From: an uncultured Oscillospiraceae bacterium
Lineage (GTDB): Bacteria > Bacillota > Clostridia > Oscillospirales > Oscillospiraceae
Length of the DNA: 16,040 nucleotides
Assembly (NCBI GenBank): GCA_934668295.1
Contig: CAKUND010000029.1
Span: 1-16,040 of the forward strand
Direction: 5' to 3'
The notes beneath the pieces were generated by a model. It worked only from the letters and a program-made list of their open reading frames with translations, searched no databases and was not told where the DNA came from. Of this stretch, positions 5,351 through 13,008 are shown in pieces; the first letter of the stretch is position 1, and each line of letters opens with the position of its first letter. The translations under genes were made by a program, and so were the position numbers.

Positions 5351-7939
5351 ATGAAGGCACAGGGAACGGAACAGACGGAAAAACGGCTTTGCGTGGGGCT
5401 GCTTGCCCATGTGGACGCGGGCAAGACGACGCTGTCGGAGGCCATGCTCTACCGGGCGGGCGTCATCCGCACGTTCGGCCGCGTCGACCACGGCGATACG
5501 TTTCTCGACACCGACGCGCAGGAGCGCAGCCGGGGCATCACGATCTTTTCCAAGCAGGCCGTCCTCCCGCTGCCCGGCTGCACGCTGACGCTGCTCGACA
5601 CGCCGGGCCATGTGGATTTTTCCGCCGAGATGGAGCGGACACTGCAGGTGCTCGACTGCGCCGTGCTGATCATCAGCGGGCCGGCGGGCATCCAGAGCCA
5701 CACCGTCACGCTCTGGCGGCTGCTGCGGCGCTATCAGGTGCCGGTTCTCCTGTTTTTCAACAAAATGGACATGGAGACGGCGGATCGGGACGCGCTGCTC
5801 GCTGCCGTCCGCGCGGAGCTGGACGAGGGCTGCATCGATTTTTCCCAGCCGCAGGCACAGCTCTATGAGGAGCTTTCCCTGTCCGACGAGGCGCTGATGG
5901 AGGAGTATCTAGCTTCCGGCACGCTTTCCGATGCGCAGATCGCCTCGCTCGTCTCGCACCGGCAGGTGTTTCCGTGCCTGTTTGGCTCCGCGCTGCGGCA
6001 GACGGGCGTGGACGCGCTTTTGGACGCACTGCGCCGGTTTGTGGACGAGCCCGCGCGGGGCGCGGACTTTGGCGCGCATGTATTTAAGATCGCGCGCGAT
6101 GAAAAGGGTGCGCGGCTGACGTTTTTAAAGGTCACGGGCGGGACGCTCACGGTCAAGCAGACGCTTTCCGGCGAGGGCTGGGAGGAAAAGGCCGACCAGC
6201 TCCGGCTCTATTCCGGCAGCAAATTTACACTTTTGCAGCAGGCTCCCGCCGGGACGGTCTGCGCCGTGACGGGTCTGAGCAAGACGATGCCCGGTGACGT
6301 TTTGGGCCGGGAGACAGCGGCGCAGGCCCCTGTCCTGCAGCCGGTTCTGGAATACCGGCTGCTTTTGGACGACGGCACGGACGCGGCGCTGGCGTATGGC
6401 CAGCTGCGCGTGCTCGAGGAGGAAGATCCCGCCCTGCATCTGGTCTGGAACGCGCTGCTGCGCGAAATTCGCGTGCAGCTGATGGGGCCGGTGCAGATGG
6501 AGATCCTGCAGAAGCTGATCGAAGACCGCTTCGGGCTGAAGGTTTCATTTGACGCGGGAAATATCGTCTATCTTGAGACGATCGCTGCGCCGGTCGAGGG
6601 CGTGGGGCATTATGAGCCGCTGCGGCACTATGCCGAGGTGCATCTGCTGATGGAGCCGGCGGAGCCGGGCTCCGGCCTGCAGTTCGACACCATGTGCCCG
6701 ACGGATACGCTGGCGCTGCACTGGCAACGGCTGATCCTGGCGCATCTGGCGGAGAAGGCGCACCGGGGCGTGCTGACCGGCGCGCCTATTACGGACATCC
6801 GCTTCACGCTCGTCTCAGGACGGGCACATCTGAAGCACACGGAGGGCGGCGATTTCCGGCAGGCGACGTATCGCGCCGTGCGGCAGGGCCTTATGAAGGC
6901 GCGGTCCGTGCTGCTCGAGCCGTGGTATGCGTTCCGCATGGAGCTGCCCGCGCCGAGCGTGGGACACGCGATCACGGATATCCAGCGCATGCAGGGCGAA
7001 TATGAGCCGCCGGAGACGGACGGCGAACAGACCGTCCTGCGCGGGAGCGCGCCCGTCCGCCTGCTGCGGGAATACCAGACAGAGCTCACGGCCTATACCA
7101 GGGGCCGCGGGCGCATCCAGCTGCGCGTCAGCGGCTACCGGCCCTGCCGCGAGCAGGAGCAGATCGTGAAGGAGATCGGCTACGACCCCGCGCGCGATCT
7201 GGAAAACCCGGCGAGCTCCGTCTTCTGCGCGCACGGCGCAGGCTATGAGGTCAAGTGGCAGGACGTGGACGCGGCAGCGCATCTGCCGCTGCTGCGGCTC
7301 GGAGGCCCCGCGCGGCAGGAGCCGCAGCGCATCGTAAAATCCGTTGCGCCCGGCGGCGCGCCGGAGCTGGAAAAGGAGCTGCTGGCGATTTTCGAGCGCA
7401 CCTATGGCGCCATCCGCCGGCGCGATGTGCTGCCGCAGATGATGCTGCGCAGCGAGGACAAGCGCGAATTTTTGCAAAGCCTCGGCCCGGCGGACGATTT
7501 CCTGCTGGTCGACGGCTATAACATCCTGTTTGCGTGGGACGAATTGAAGGAGCTCTCCCGCATGAGCCTCGACACGGCGCGGCACGTGCTCATGAACCTG
7601 CTGTGCAACTATCAGGGCTACCGCGGCTGCACGCTCATTCTGGTCTTTGACGCGTATAAGGTGCCGCAGGGGCTTGGCTCTGTGGAGAAATACCACAACA
7701 TCCACATTGTCTACACCCGGCAGGCAGAGACGGCGGATCAATATATCGAGCGCCTGAGCTTTGAGCTTCGCGGCCGCCGCCGCGTCCGCGTGGCGACGAG
7801 CGATAATCTTGAGCAGCTCATCATCCTCGGTCACGGCGCCGAGCGTATCTCCGCCCAGCATTTTCACGACGAGGTCTATGCCGCCCAGGCCGAGATCGAG
7901 CGCATCCTGACGCAGAACAATCAGAAAAACGACAGATAA
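5351..7939 (+). CDS. TetM/EF-G-like translational GTPase fused to a YacP/Rae1-type NYN ribonuclease domain
   Basis: The product is 862 residues. The G domain has AHVDAGKTT (19-27), RGITI (61-65), DTPGHVDF (83-90) and NKMD (137-140), all intact, so GTP hydrolysis is expected. EF-G-like domains II-V follow to about 675, including LREYQTELTAYTRGRG in domain V. Residues of about 715-855 match the YacP/Rae1 NYN nuclease fold: LLVDGYNILFAW, LILVFDAYKVP, YTRQAETADQYIERL and VATSDNLEQLIILGHGAERIS, with the four acidic positions (in VDGYN, VFDAY, ETAD, TSDN) kept. Bacillus Rae1 is a ribosome-associated endonuclease that cuts mRNA in the A site. A fusion suggests the GTPase carries or controls a ribosomal nuclease; this is inference. 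The domain IV tip differs from TetM, so a tetracycline resistance label would be unsafe. ATG at 5351 has GGAG seven bases upstream. Confidence 0.9.
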   Translation: MKAQGTEQTEKRLCVGLLAHVDAGKTTLSEAMLYRAGVIRTFGRVDHGDTFLDTDAQERSRGITIFSKQAVLPLPGCTLTLLDTPGHVDFSAEMERTLQVLDCAVLIISGPAGIQSHTVTLWRLLRRYQVPVLLFFNKMDMETADRDALLAAVRAELDEGCIDFSQPQAQLYEELSLSDEALMEEYLASGTLSDAQIASLVSHRQVFPCLFGSALRQTGVDALLDALRRFVDEPARGADFGAHVFKIARDEKGARLTFLKVTGGTLTVKQTLSGEGWEEKADQLRLYSGSKFTLLQQAPAGTVCAVTGLSKTMPGDVLGRETAAQAPVLQPVLEYRLLLDDGTDAALAYGQLRVLEEEDPALHLVWNALLREIRVQLMGPVQMEILQKLIEDRFGLKVSFDAGNIVYLETIAAPVEGVGHYEPLRHYAEVHLLMEPAEPGSGLQFDTMCPTDTLALHWQRLILAHLAEKAHRGVLTGAPITDIRFTLVSGRAHLKHTEGGDFRQATYRAVRQGLMKARSVLLEPWYAFRMELPAPSVGHAITDIQRMQGEYEPPETDGEQTVLRGSAPVRLLREYQTELTAYTRGRGRIQLRVSGYRPCREQEQIVKEIGYDPARDLENPASSVFCAHGAGYEVKWQDVDAAAHLPLLRLGGPARQEPQRIVKSVAPGGAPELEKELLAIFERTYGAIRRRDVLPQMMLRSEDKREFLQSLGPADDFLLVDGYNILFAWDELKELSRMSLDTARHVLMNLLCNYQGYRGCTLILVFDAYKVPQGLGSVEKYHNIHIVYTRQAETADQYIERLSFELRGRRRVRVATSDNLEQLIILGHGAERISAQHFHDEVYAAQAEIERILTQNNQKNDR

Positions 7940-7943
7940 AAAT

Positions 7944-7969
7944 AACGCGTCCCGACAGGGACGGCGTTT
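7944..7969 (+). terminator. Probable terminator of the GTPase-nuclease gene
   Basis: AACGC-GTCCC (7944-7953) pairs with GGGAC-GCGTT (7958-7968), with one bulged G and a GACA loop. Only three Ts follow. It begins four bases after the stop codon. Confidence 0.5.
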
Positions 7970-7972
7970 GCG

Positions 7973-8020
7973 GAACCCCCGCCCCTTTTGCCGGGCTCAC
8001 GGCGAAAGGAGCGGGGGTTC
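7973..8020. terminator. Long hairpin between convergent genes
   Basis: Arms GAACCCCCGC/GCGGGGGTTC and CCTTTTGCCG/CGGCGAAAGG stack with one C-A mismatch, giving about 20 bp around a six-base loop. It sits between the convergent plus-strand gene ending at 7939 and the minus-strand gene ending at 8030. No T tract follows on either side, so it is not a standard intrinsic terminator, but the position suggests a shared transcription barrier or 3' end protector. Confidence 0.5.
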
Positions 8021-8029
8021 ATGTCGGTT

Positions 8030-9148
8030 TCAGCCCTTCAGCGTCTGCTTTGCGTGCAGGAGCGCCTGATAGAGCGCGTCGACGTCAGCTTCGGTGTTGT
8101 CCCGGGAGAACGAGACGCGGATGGAGCCGTCGATGACGGCGGGGGGCAGGTGCATGGCCTCGAGCACGTGGCTGCGGTGGCCCTTGGAGCAGGCGGAGCC
8201 TGCCGAGACATAAATGCCGTCCGACTGCAGGCAGTTGATGATGCCCTGCGAGCGAAGGCCGGGCAGGGAGAGATTGACGATGTGCGGCGCGGTCTGCGCA
8301 CCGATGAGGACAAGTCCCTCGAGCCCGGACAGCTTTTCCCGCGCCAGATCGCGCAGCTGCGCCATATGCGCGATGTCCGCTTTCGCGTCCGTATCGGCGC
8401 AGGCCGCGCCGAAGCCGCAGATGCCGGGCATATTTTCCGTGCCGGAGCGGTAATTGCTCTCCTGGCCGCCGCCGTTTAAAAACGCGGGAAGCGGGAGGCC
8501 GGGACGGATGTACAGCGCGCCGGTGCCCTTGGCGGCGTGAATTTTGTGCGCGGAGACGGAGATCATGTCCGCGCCGAGCGCCTTGGCCCGGAATGGAACC
8601 TTTAAAAAGCCCTGTACCGCGTCGGTATGGAACAGCGCAAGGGGGCAGGCGCGGCGCACGGCCTTTACCATGTCGGCGATCGGCATGACCGCGCCCGTCT
8701 CGTTGTTGACCATCATGACAGAGACGAGAATGGTGTCGGGGCGGAGGGCCTTTTTCAGCTCGTCGACCGTGATATTGCCGTCGTGGTCGGGCTGCAGATA
8801 CGTGACCTCGAAGCCCTTTGCCTCCAGCTTCTGCATGGGGTGCAGGACGGCGTGGTGCTCCACGGCGGTCGTGACGATGTGACGGCCGCGCTTGCCGAGC
8901 CGCTCGGCTGCGGAAAGAATGGCCCAGTTGTCGGCCTCCGTGCCGCCAGAAGTGAAAAACACCCGGTCGGGCTCCGCACCGAGGGCGGCGGCGACCGCCT
9001 GCCGCGCCTGCCGCAGACGGTGGGCGGCGCGAATACCGAGGGCATAGACGGACGACGGATTGCCCCAGCAGTCCGTGAGCGCCTCTGTCATAGCCTGCAC
9101 GCAGGCGGGGCAGGGCTGCGTCGTGGCGGAATTATCGAGATAGATCAT
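8030..9148 (-). CDS. NifS/IscS-like cysteine desulfurase
   Basis: This PLP enzyme takes sulfur from cysteine as an enzyme-bound persulfide for iron-sulfur clusters or tRNA thiolation. The product is 372 residues. Visible are the TSGGTEADN segment (66-74), VEHHAVLH (97-103), HTDAVQG, the PLP lysine Lys202 in SAHKIHAAKGTG, RSGTEN, and the persulfide cysteine Cys320 in SAGSACSKG. The short loop around that cysteine fits the NifS/IscS class rather than SufS. The start at 9148 (MIYLDNSATT) is where the family begins; a longer frame would overlap mnmE. The ribosome binding site is weak (AGG). It lies 22 bp after mnmE as the last gene of the minus-strand run. The neighbour suggests sulfur supply for wobble-uridine thiolation, as for YrvO in Bacillus, but an iron-sulfur role is equally possible. 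Confidence 0.92.
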   Translation of the reverse strand: MIYLDNSATTQPCPACVQAMTEALTDCWGNPSSVYALGIRAAHRLRQARQAVAAALGAEPDRVFFTSGGTEADNWAILSAAERLGKRGRHIVTTAVEHHAVLHPMQKLEAKGFEVTYLQPDHDGNITVDELKKALRPDTILVSVMMVNNETGAVMPIADMVKAVRRACPLALFHTDAVQGFLKVPFRAKALGADMISVSAHKIHAAKGTGALYIRPGLPLPAFLNGGGQESNYRSGTENMPGICGFGAACADTDAKADIAHMAQLRDLAREKLSGLEGLVLIGAQTAPHIVNLSLPGLRSQGIINCLQSDGIYVSAGSACSKGHRSHVLEAMHLPPAVIDGSIRVSFSRDNTEADVDALYQALLHAKQTLKG

Positions 9149-9170
9149 AGTAAAACCTGATTTCTGTGGC

Positions 9171-10532
9171 TTATTTTCCAACGCAGAACCGCTCAAAAAT
9201 GCGGTTCGTGATATCCTCGCGCATCGTCCGGCCCGTGACCTCGCCAAGCGCGTCCATCGCCGATTCCAGATCGACCAGCACCGCGTCGGGCGTTACGCCC
9301 GCGCGCAGGCTCCGTACGGCGGAATCGACGGATCTTTTCGCGCGCAGAATGGCATCTGCCTGCCGCGCATTGGTCAGAAGCGAGCCGTCGCACGGCGCAT
9401 CGTCCGGAAAGAGCATGTCAAACGCCTGCTCCAGCAGGTCAAAGCCCGTGCCGTCTTTGCAGGAGACGGGGATGATGTACGAAAACGGCAGATCGGCCGG
9501 TTCGATCACGCCTGTCAGATCCTGCTTGTTTAAGACCGCGATGGACTCCGGCGCTTCGAGCGCCGCGTCCATCGCGCGGCGATCCTCGTCTGTCAGCGGT
9601 CTGGACGCGTCGACGACAAACAGCGCCGCATCACAGTCCCGCGCGGCCTCCATCGAGCGGTCGACGCCGATTTTCTCGATCATATCCTGCGTATCGCGGA
9701 TGCCTGCGGTGTCGACCAGTCGGACAAGGTGCCGCCCGAGCGTGACGGTCTGTTCGACGGTGTCGCGCGTCGTGCCGGGGATGTCGGTGACGATGACGCG
9801 GTCAAAGCCGGACAGGCGGTTGAGCAGGCTGGATTTTCCCGCGTTCGGGCTGCCCAGAATGACGGCCCGGATGCCGGACTGCACCATTCGCCCCCGGTGA
9901 CAGGAGGCAAGCAGCGCGGTAAGCTGGCGGCTGCTCTCCGTCAGCGACGCTTCGTAGCCGGAGAGCGTGAAGGGGTCGATATCCTCGTCAGGATAATCGA
10001 GCACGGCATGGAAATGCGCGCAGAGGTCGACCCAGCTGTCGTAGATCGGGTCGATCTTTTTCCGGATCGCGCCTGCGACCTGCCCGGCGGCGTTTGCCGC
10101 CGCGTCGGCAGTCTCCGCGTCGATGAGATCGATCACGGCCTCGGCCTGTGTCAGATCCATCTGGCCGTTCAAAAACGCGCGGCGCGTAAATTCACCGGGC
10201 CGCGCCTGCCGGAAGCCCGCGGCGAACAGCGCCTCAAGCCCGGCGGTCAGCGCTGCGGGCGAGCCGTGGCACTGAAGCTCTGCGGTGTCCTCGCCGGTGT
10301 ACGAATGCGGCGCGCGGGAGATGAACGCCATGCAGTGGTCGATGGGCCGTCCCTGCGCGTCGAAAAGCGTCCCGAGCGCAAGCTTCCGGTCAGGAAGGGA
10401 AGAAAGCGGCTTTCCAGAGTTCAATTTGAAGACCTGCCCTGCGGCCTCAATGCACCCGTCGCCAGACAGGCGCAGAATGCCGATGCCCGTGCGGGCATGG
10501 CCCGTGGCAATGGCGGCAATTTTATCAGACAT
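9171..10532 (-). CDS. mnmE: tRNA modification GTPase MnmE
   Basis: MnmE works with MnmG to add the carboxymethylaminomethyl or aminomethyl group at C5 of wobble uridine (U34). The 453 residues match the family. An N-terminal folate-binding, dimerising domain covers about 1-118. A helical domain is interrupted by the G domain, which shows GSPNAGKS (227-234), TTRD (254-257), DTAG (274-277) and NKQD (335-338). The C-terminal FCVGK carries the conserved Cys450. ATG at 10532 follows GAGGAG. It lies nine bases after the alanine racemase gene and 22 before the cysteine desulfurase gene. MnmG is not in the window, unlike the frequent mnmE-mnmG pairing. Confidence 0.97.
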   Translation of the reverse strand: MSDKIAAIATGHARTGIGILRLSGDGCIEAAGQVFKLNSGKPLSSLPDRKLALGTLFDAQGRPIDHCMAFISRAPHSYTGEDTAELQCHGSPAALTAGLEALFAAGFRQARPGEFTRRAFLNGQMDLTQAEAVIDLIDAETADAAANAAGQVAGAIRKKIDPIYDSWVDLCAHFHAVLDYPDEDIDPFTLSGYEASLTESSRQLTALLASCHRGRMVQSGIRAVILGSPNAGKSSLLNRLSGFDRVIVTDIPGTTRDTVEQTVTLGRHLVRLVDTAGIRDTQDMIEKIGVDRSMEAARDCDAALFVVDASRPLTDEDRRAMDAALEAPESIAVLNKQDLTGVIEPADLPFSYIIPVSCKDGTGFDLLEQAFDMLFPDDAPCDGSLLTNARQADAILRAKRSVDSAVRSLRAGVTPDAVLVDLESAMDALGEVTGRTMREDITNRIFERFCVGK

Positions 10533-10541
10533 AGCTCCTCC

Positions 10542-11633
10542 TCACCGGTAGACGACTTCGACGCCCTTGAGCAGCAGCGGCTTGATATCGAAAACCGCGG
10601 TGTCGCCGACCGCACATGGAAGCTTCGTCACGTCCACGCACGTGTGCAGCATCCCGATATGGCCCAGCACGCGGCACCTTTTCCCGTTTACCGTCACATA
10701 AAGGTGCTTTTTGAAGATCATCTGCTTCAAATTCCGCAGGACGCCGCGCAGGCAGTCGCGGAAGCGGAACAGATCGTTGCCCATCTCCACGCCGAACCCG
10801 TGGTACCAGCCCACGGAAAAAACGGCCACGCGGGTGGGCTTTTTCGCCGTCCAGCCCGCGCCGTAGCCGCAGCTGTGGCCCTTTGGGAGCCAGCGGAGCT
10901 CCTCGATCGTCGCCTGACATTCCCCAATACGGGCAAGCCCCCAGCTTCCGCGTACGGCCACGCGGCCCAGAATGGCCGAGCCCACGCGCACGCCGTCCAT
11001 CGCGTATTCGGGGTATTTGAGCAGTCCGGCGGAGTTCAGCATATGTGCCATGCCGGTGTCGCAGCCCTCGGCATGCAGCTTGTCCAGAACGCTCTGAAAC
11101 GCCTCGGCCTGCGCAATCGTCGCTTTTTGATTGCAGAACGCGGAGTGCAGATGGGTGTAAATGCCGGTCACATGCAGGCCGGGCATGTATTTAAAGATCG
11201 GCAGCAGCTGATCGAGCTCGTCCGGCAGAAAGCCGTACCGGCCCATGCCGGTGTCGATCTTGACGTGTACCTGCGCCTGCACGCCGAGCTTTTCTGCTAC
11301 GCCGTTCAGGACGGCAGCATCGTTCTGGCTCGAGACGGTCAAAATCGCACCGAGGTTTAAAAGCTGCGTCAGCTCATCCGCGTCGGCGGTCGGGCGGAGC
11401 ATGAGAATGTCCGCGTCGGAGAAGCCTCCCGCGCGCAGGCGGCTGACCTCGGAAACCTCCGTCACGGCAAAATGCGTGACGCCGGCCTCCCGGCAGATCG
11501 CGGCCATCTGGACAAGGCCCAGGCCATAGCCGTCTCCCTTTAAAACGGCCCAGAGGACCGCGCTGCCTGCGCGGTCCTTTAAATTCTGCAGATTGCTCCG
11601 CACGGCGGCGGAATCGACGACATACGCTTTCAT
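10542..11633 (-). CDS. Alanine racemase family protein (divergent)
   Basis: The fold-type III PLP racemase family normally makes D-alanine for peptidoglycan. The product is 363 residues, slightly short. The PLP lysine is Lys32 in AVLKGDGYGLG. KIDTGMGRYGF (125-135) and CGYGAGW with the likely catalytic Tyr257 are present. Two usually well-kept regions differ: the PVGYADG motif reads SVGWYHG (273-279), and the MDQ that helps bind substrate reads MLH (328-330). It may therefore be an alanine racemase with shifted specificity or a racemase for another amino acid. ATG at 11633 follows AGGAGG. It lies 15 bp after the FemAB gene and 9 bp before mnmE, within one probable operon. Confidence 0.82.
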   Translation of the reverse strand: MKAYVVDSAAVRSNLQNLKDRAGSAVLWAVLKGDGYGLGLVQMAAICREAGVTHFAVTEVSEVSRLRAGGFSDADILMLRPTADADELTQLLNLGAILTVSSQNDAAVLNGVAEKLGVQAQVHVKIDTGMGRYGFLPDELDQLLPIFKYMPGLHVTGIYTHLHSAFCNQKATIAQAEAFQSVLDKLHAEGCDTGMAHMLNSAGLLKYPEYAMDGVRVGSAILGRVAVRGSWGLARIGECQATIEELRWLPKGHSCGYGAGWTAKKPTRVAVFSVGWYHGFGVEMGNDLFRFRDCLRGVLRNLKQMIFKKHLYVTVNGKRCRVLGHIGMLHTCVDVTKLPCAVGDTAVFDIKPLLLKGVEVVYR

Positions 11634-11648
11634 GCTGCGCCTCCTGCG

Positions 11649-12716
11649 TTATTTTTTGTCTCGGTTCTTGATGAGATAGACGGTCTTGCGCAGATCCTTG
11701 AAGACCGATGTGCCATGCTCGACGGCCCAGTAAATGACCGGCGAGAGCACCAGATCCTCCTCGCCGACGAACTCAGTGAAGTCCCCGCCGAAGCCCTGCT
11801 TGAAGCGGAACAGACCGTAGAGCGGGTTATCCTCGGACACATTGCCGGACACGCCACGGAAATCGTAGATCCGGCAGCCGGTCTCGACGGCCCACTGGAT
11901 CATGCGCCACTGCAGCAGATAATTCGGCATCAGATTGCGGTGCTCGTTGCTGGATGCACCGTAGAGATACCAGACCTTGTCGCCGTAGTGGATCGCAAGC
12001 GTGCCTGCGATGGGCGTGCCCTCAGGGTCAAAGGCCATGTAGAGCCGCGCGTGCTCACCGAGATTGTCGAGCATGTTTGCAAAGTATTCGGGCTGGCGCG
12101 TGACGAAGCCGTCGCGCACGCCGGTCGTCAGCATGAGATCGGCGAATGCCGGAACCATTTCCTTGCCGCAGATCTTCACGCTTACGCCCTTGCGCTCGGC
12201 CAGGCGGATGTTGTAGCGCCACTTCTGATGGAAGGCCGCCATGAGTTCTTCTTCCGTTTTGCCCTCGACGTTCAGGCGAAAGACGTAGCGCGGCTGGATG
12301 GCCTCGAAATTCTTGCCGCCCTCCTTGCATCGGAAGCCAAATGACTGCATGAGCGCGGCAAACGCCGTGTCGCTTGACGGCACGTCCGGGTCGAGCTTGA
12401 TCACATACGATTTATATTTTCTGGCCAGCTCCTTCGCGCCCTCGAGCAGCTGGGCAAACGTCTCGCGGTCGTCCAGATCGCAGACCGGCCCGCGGCAGCC
12501 GTACATCAGCGTCCGGCCAATGCCGGGCACCTTCCGGGTCATGAGGGCCAGCGAGCCCTTGATCTGCCCGTCCCCGCCGCGCACGGCGACGGCGTCCCAT
12601 GTCCACATGGGCTTCTGTTTTGCCCAGAGGCTGCTCTGGGCAAAATGGCCCTTGGGGTGGCTCTGCAAAAACGCCTCGTATTCCGCAAGCGTCTTGTCGG
12701 TAATCAATTCATACAT
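11649..12716 (-). CDS. FemAB-family peptidoglycan bridge peptidyltransferase
   Basis: Fem enzymes add amino acids from aminoacyl-tRNA to the lipid II stem peptide, building the cross-bridge on the inner face of the membrane. The 355 residues suit the FemX/FemAB two-GNAT-domain fold without the coiled-coil arm of staphylococcal FemA. Family marks are KWRYNIRLAERKGV near 165-178, LYMAFDPEGTPIAGTLAIHYGDK near 224-246, YDFRG, and LYGLFRFKQGFGG near the C terminus. ATG at 12716 has GGAG ten bases upstream. It is the first gene of the four-gene minus-strand run; the racemase next to it fits a cell-wall role. Which amino acid is added cannot be read from the sequence. Confidence 0.88.
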   Translation of the reverse strand: MYELITDKTLAEYEAFLQSHPKGHFAQSSLWAKQKPMWTWDAVAVRGGDGQIKGSLALMTRKVPGIGRTLMYGCRGPVCDLDDRETFAQLLEGAKELARKYKSYVIKLDPDVPSSDTAFAALMQSFGFRCKEGGKNFEAIQPRYVFRLNVEGKTEEELMAAFHQKWRYNIRLAERKGVSVKICGKEMVPAFADLMLTTGVRDGFVTRQPEYFANMLDNLGEHARLYMAFDPEGTPIAGTLAIHYGDKVWYLYGASSNEHRNLMPNYLLQWRMIQWAVETGCRIYDFRGVSGNVSEDNPLYGLFRFKQGFGGDFTEFVGEEDLVLSPVIYWAVEHGTSVFKDLRKTVYLIKNRDKK

Positions 12717-13008
12717 GGCGGTACATCTCCAGAAGAATATTTATGTGTGTTCGTTATCAGGCATGATGTAGGGGCCGACGACTCTGTCGGCCCACCGGAC
12801 AGCCCGGAATGGGCGGGCAGAGCCGCCCGCCGCTGCAGGTGCAGATGTGCGATAACCTGACACATATTATATATGTATTGAAAAATCGCTTTCGCTATAG
12901 TCTACCACAAACAGCCGGGATATGCAAACCTGTGACGCGGAAAACAGGTATACTTTTCTGCGTTTGCGGAAAAATGACAGAAGAATTATCCACATGGGAG
13001 GCGAAACC
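12717..13008. other. 292-bp divergent intergenic region between fem operon and germination operon
   Basis: The region holds a palindromic element (12769-12845) described separately. On the minus strand TATAAT (12866-12871) could be the -10 of the fem operon, but the expected -35 position is poor. On the plus strand TATACT (12949-12954) lies about 55 bp before the germination gene, overlapping the right arm of a small inverted repeat ACCTGT/ACAGGT (12928-12949); no good -35 for sigmaA or a clear sigmaG pair was found. I see no small gene here. Confidence 0.5.
12769..12845. repeat. Palindromic intergenic element (two GC-rich hairpins)
   Basis: GGGCCGAC/GTCGGCCC (12772-12779 with 12786-12793) forms a perfect 8-bp stem, and GGCGGGC/GCCCGCC (12812-12818 with 12825-12831) a second. 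The GTAGGGGC-like left end resembles the small GC-rich intergenic repeats common in gut Clostridia. The element is flanked by related inverted sequences, CGTTATC on the left and GATAAC on the right. There is no ORF. Whether it is repeated in the genome cannot be judged here. Confidence 0.5.

Noticed and set aside
6815..7867. 350-codon minus-strand frame
   Set aside because: It is opposite the well-supported NYN fusion region and has no motif or start signal.
9729..11360. 543-codon plus-strand frame
   Set aside because: It is antisense to mnmE and the racemase gene, with the usual arginine/glutamine/histidine-rich shadow composition.
12928..12954. ACCTGT/ACAGGT inverted repeat as an operator for the germination operon
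   Set aside because: The arms are only 6 bp and the overlapping promoter is itself uncertain, so I could not support a regulator site.
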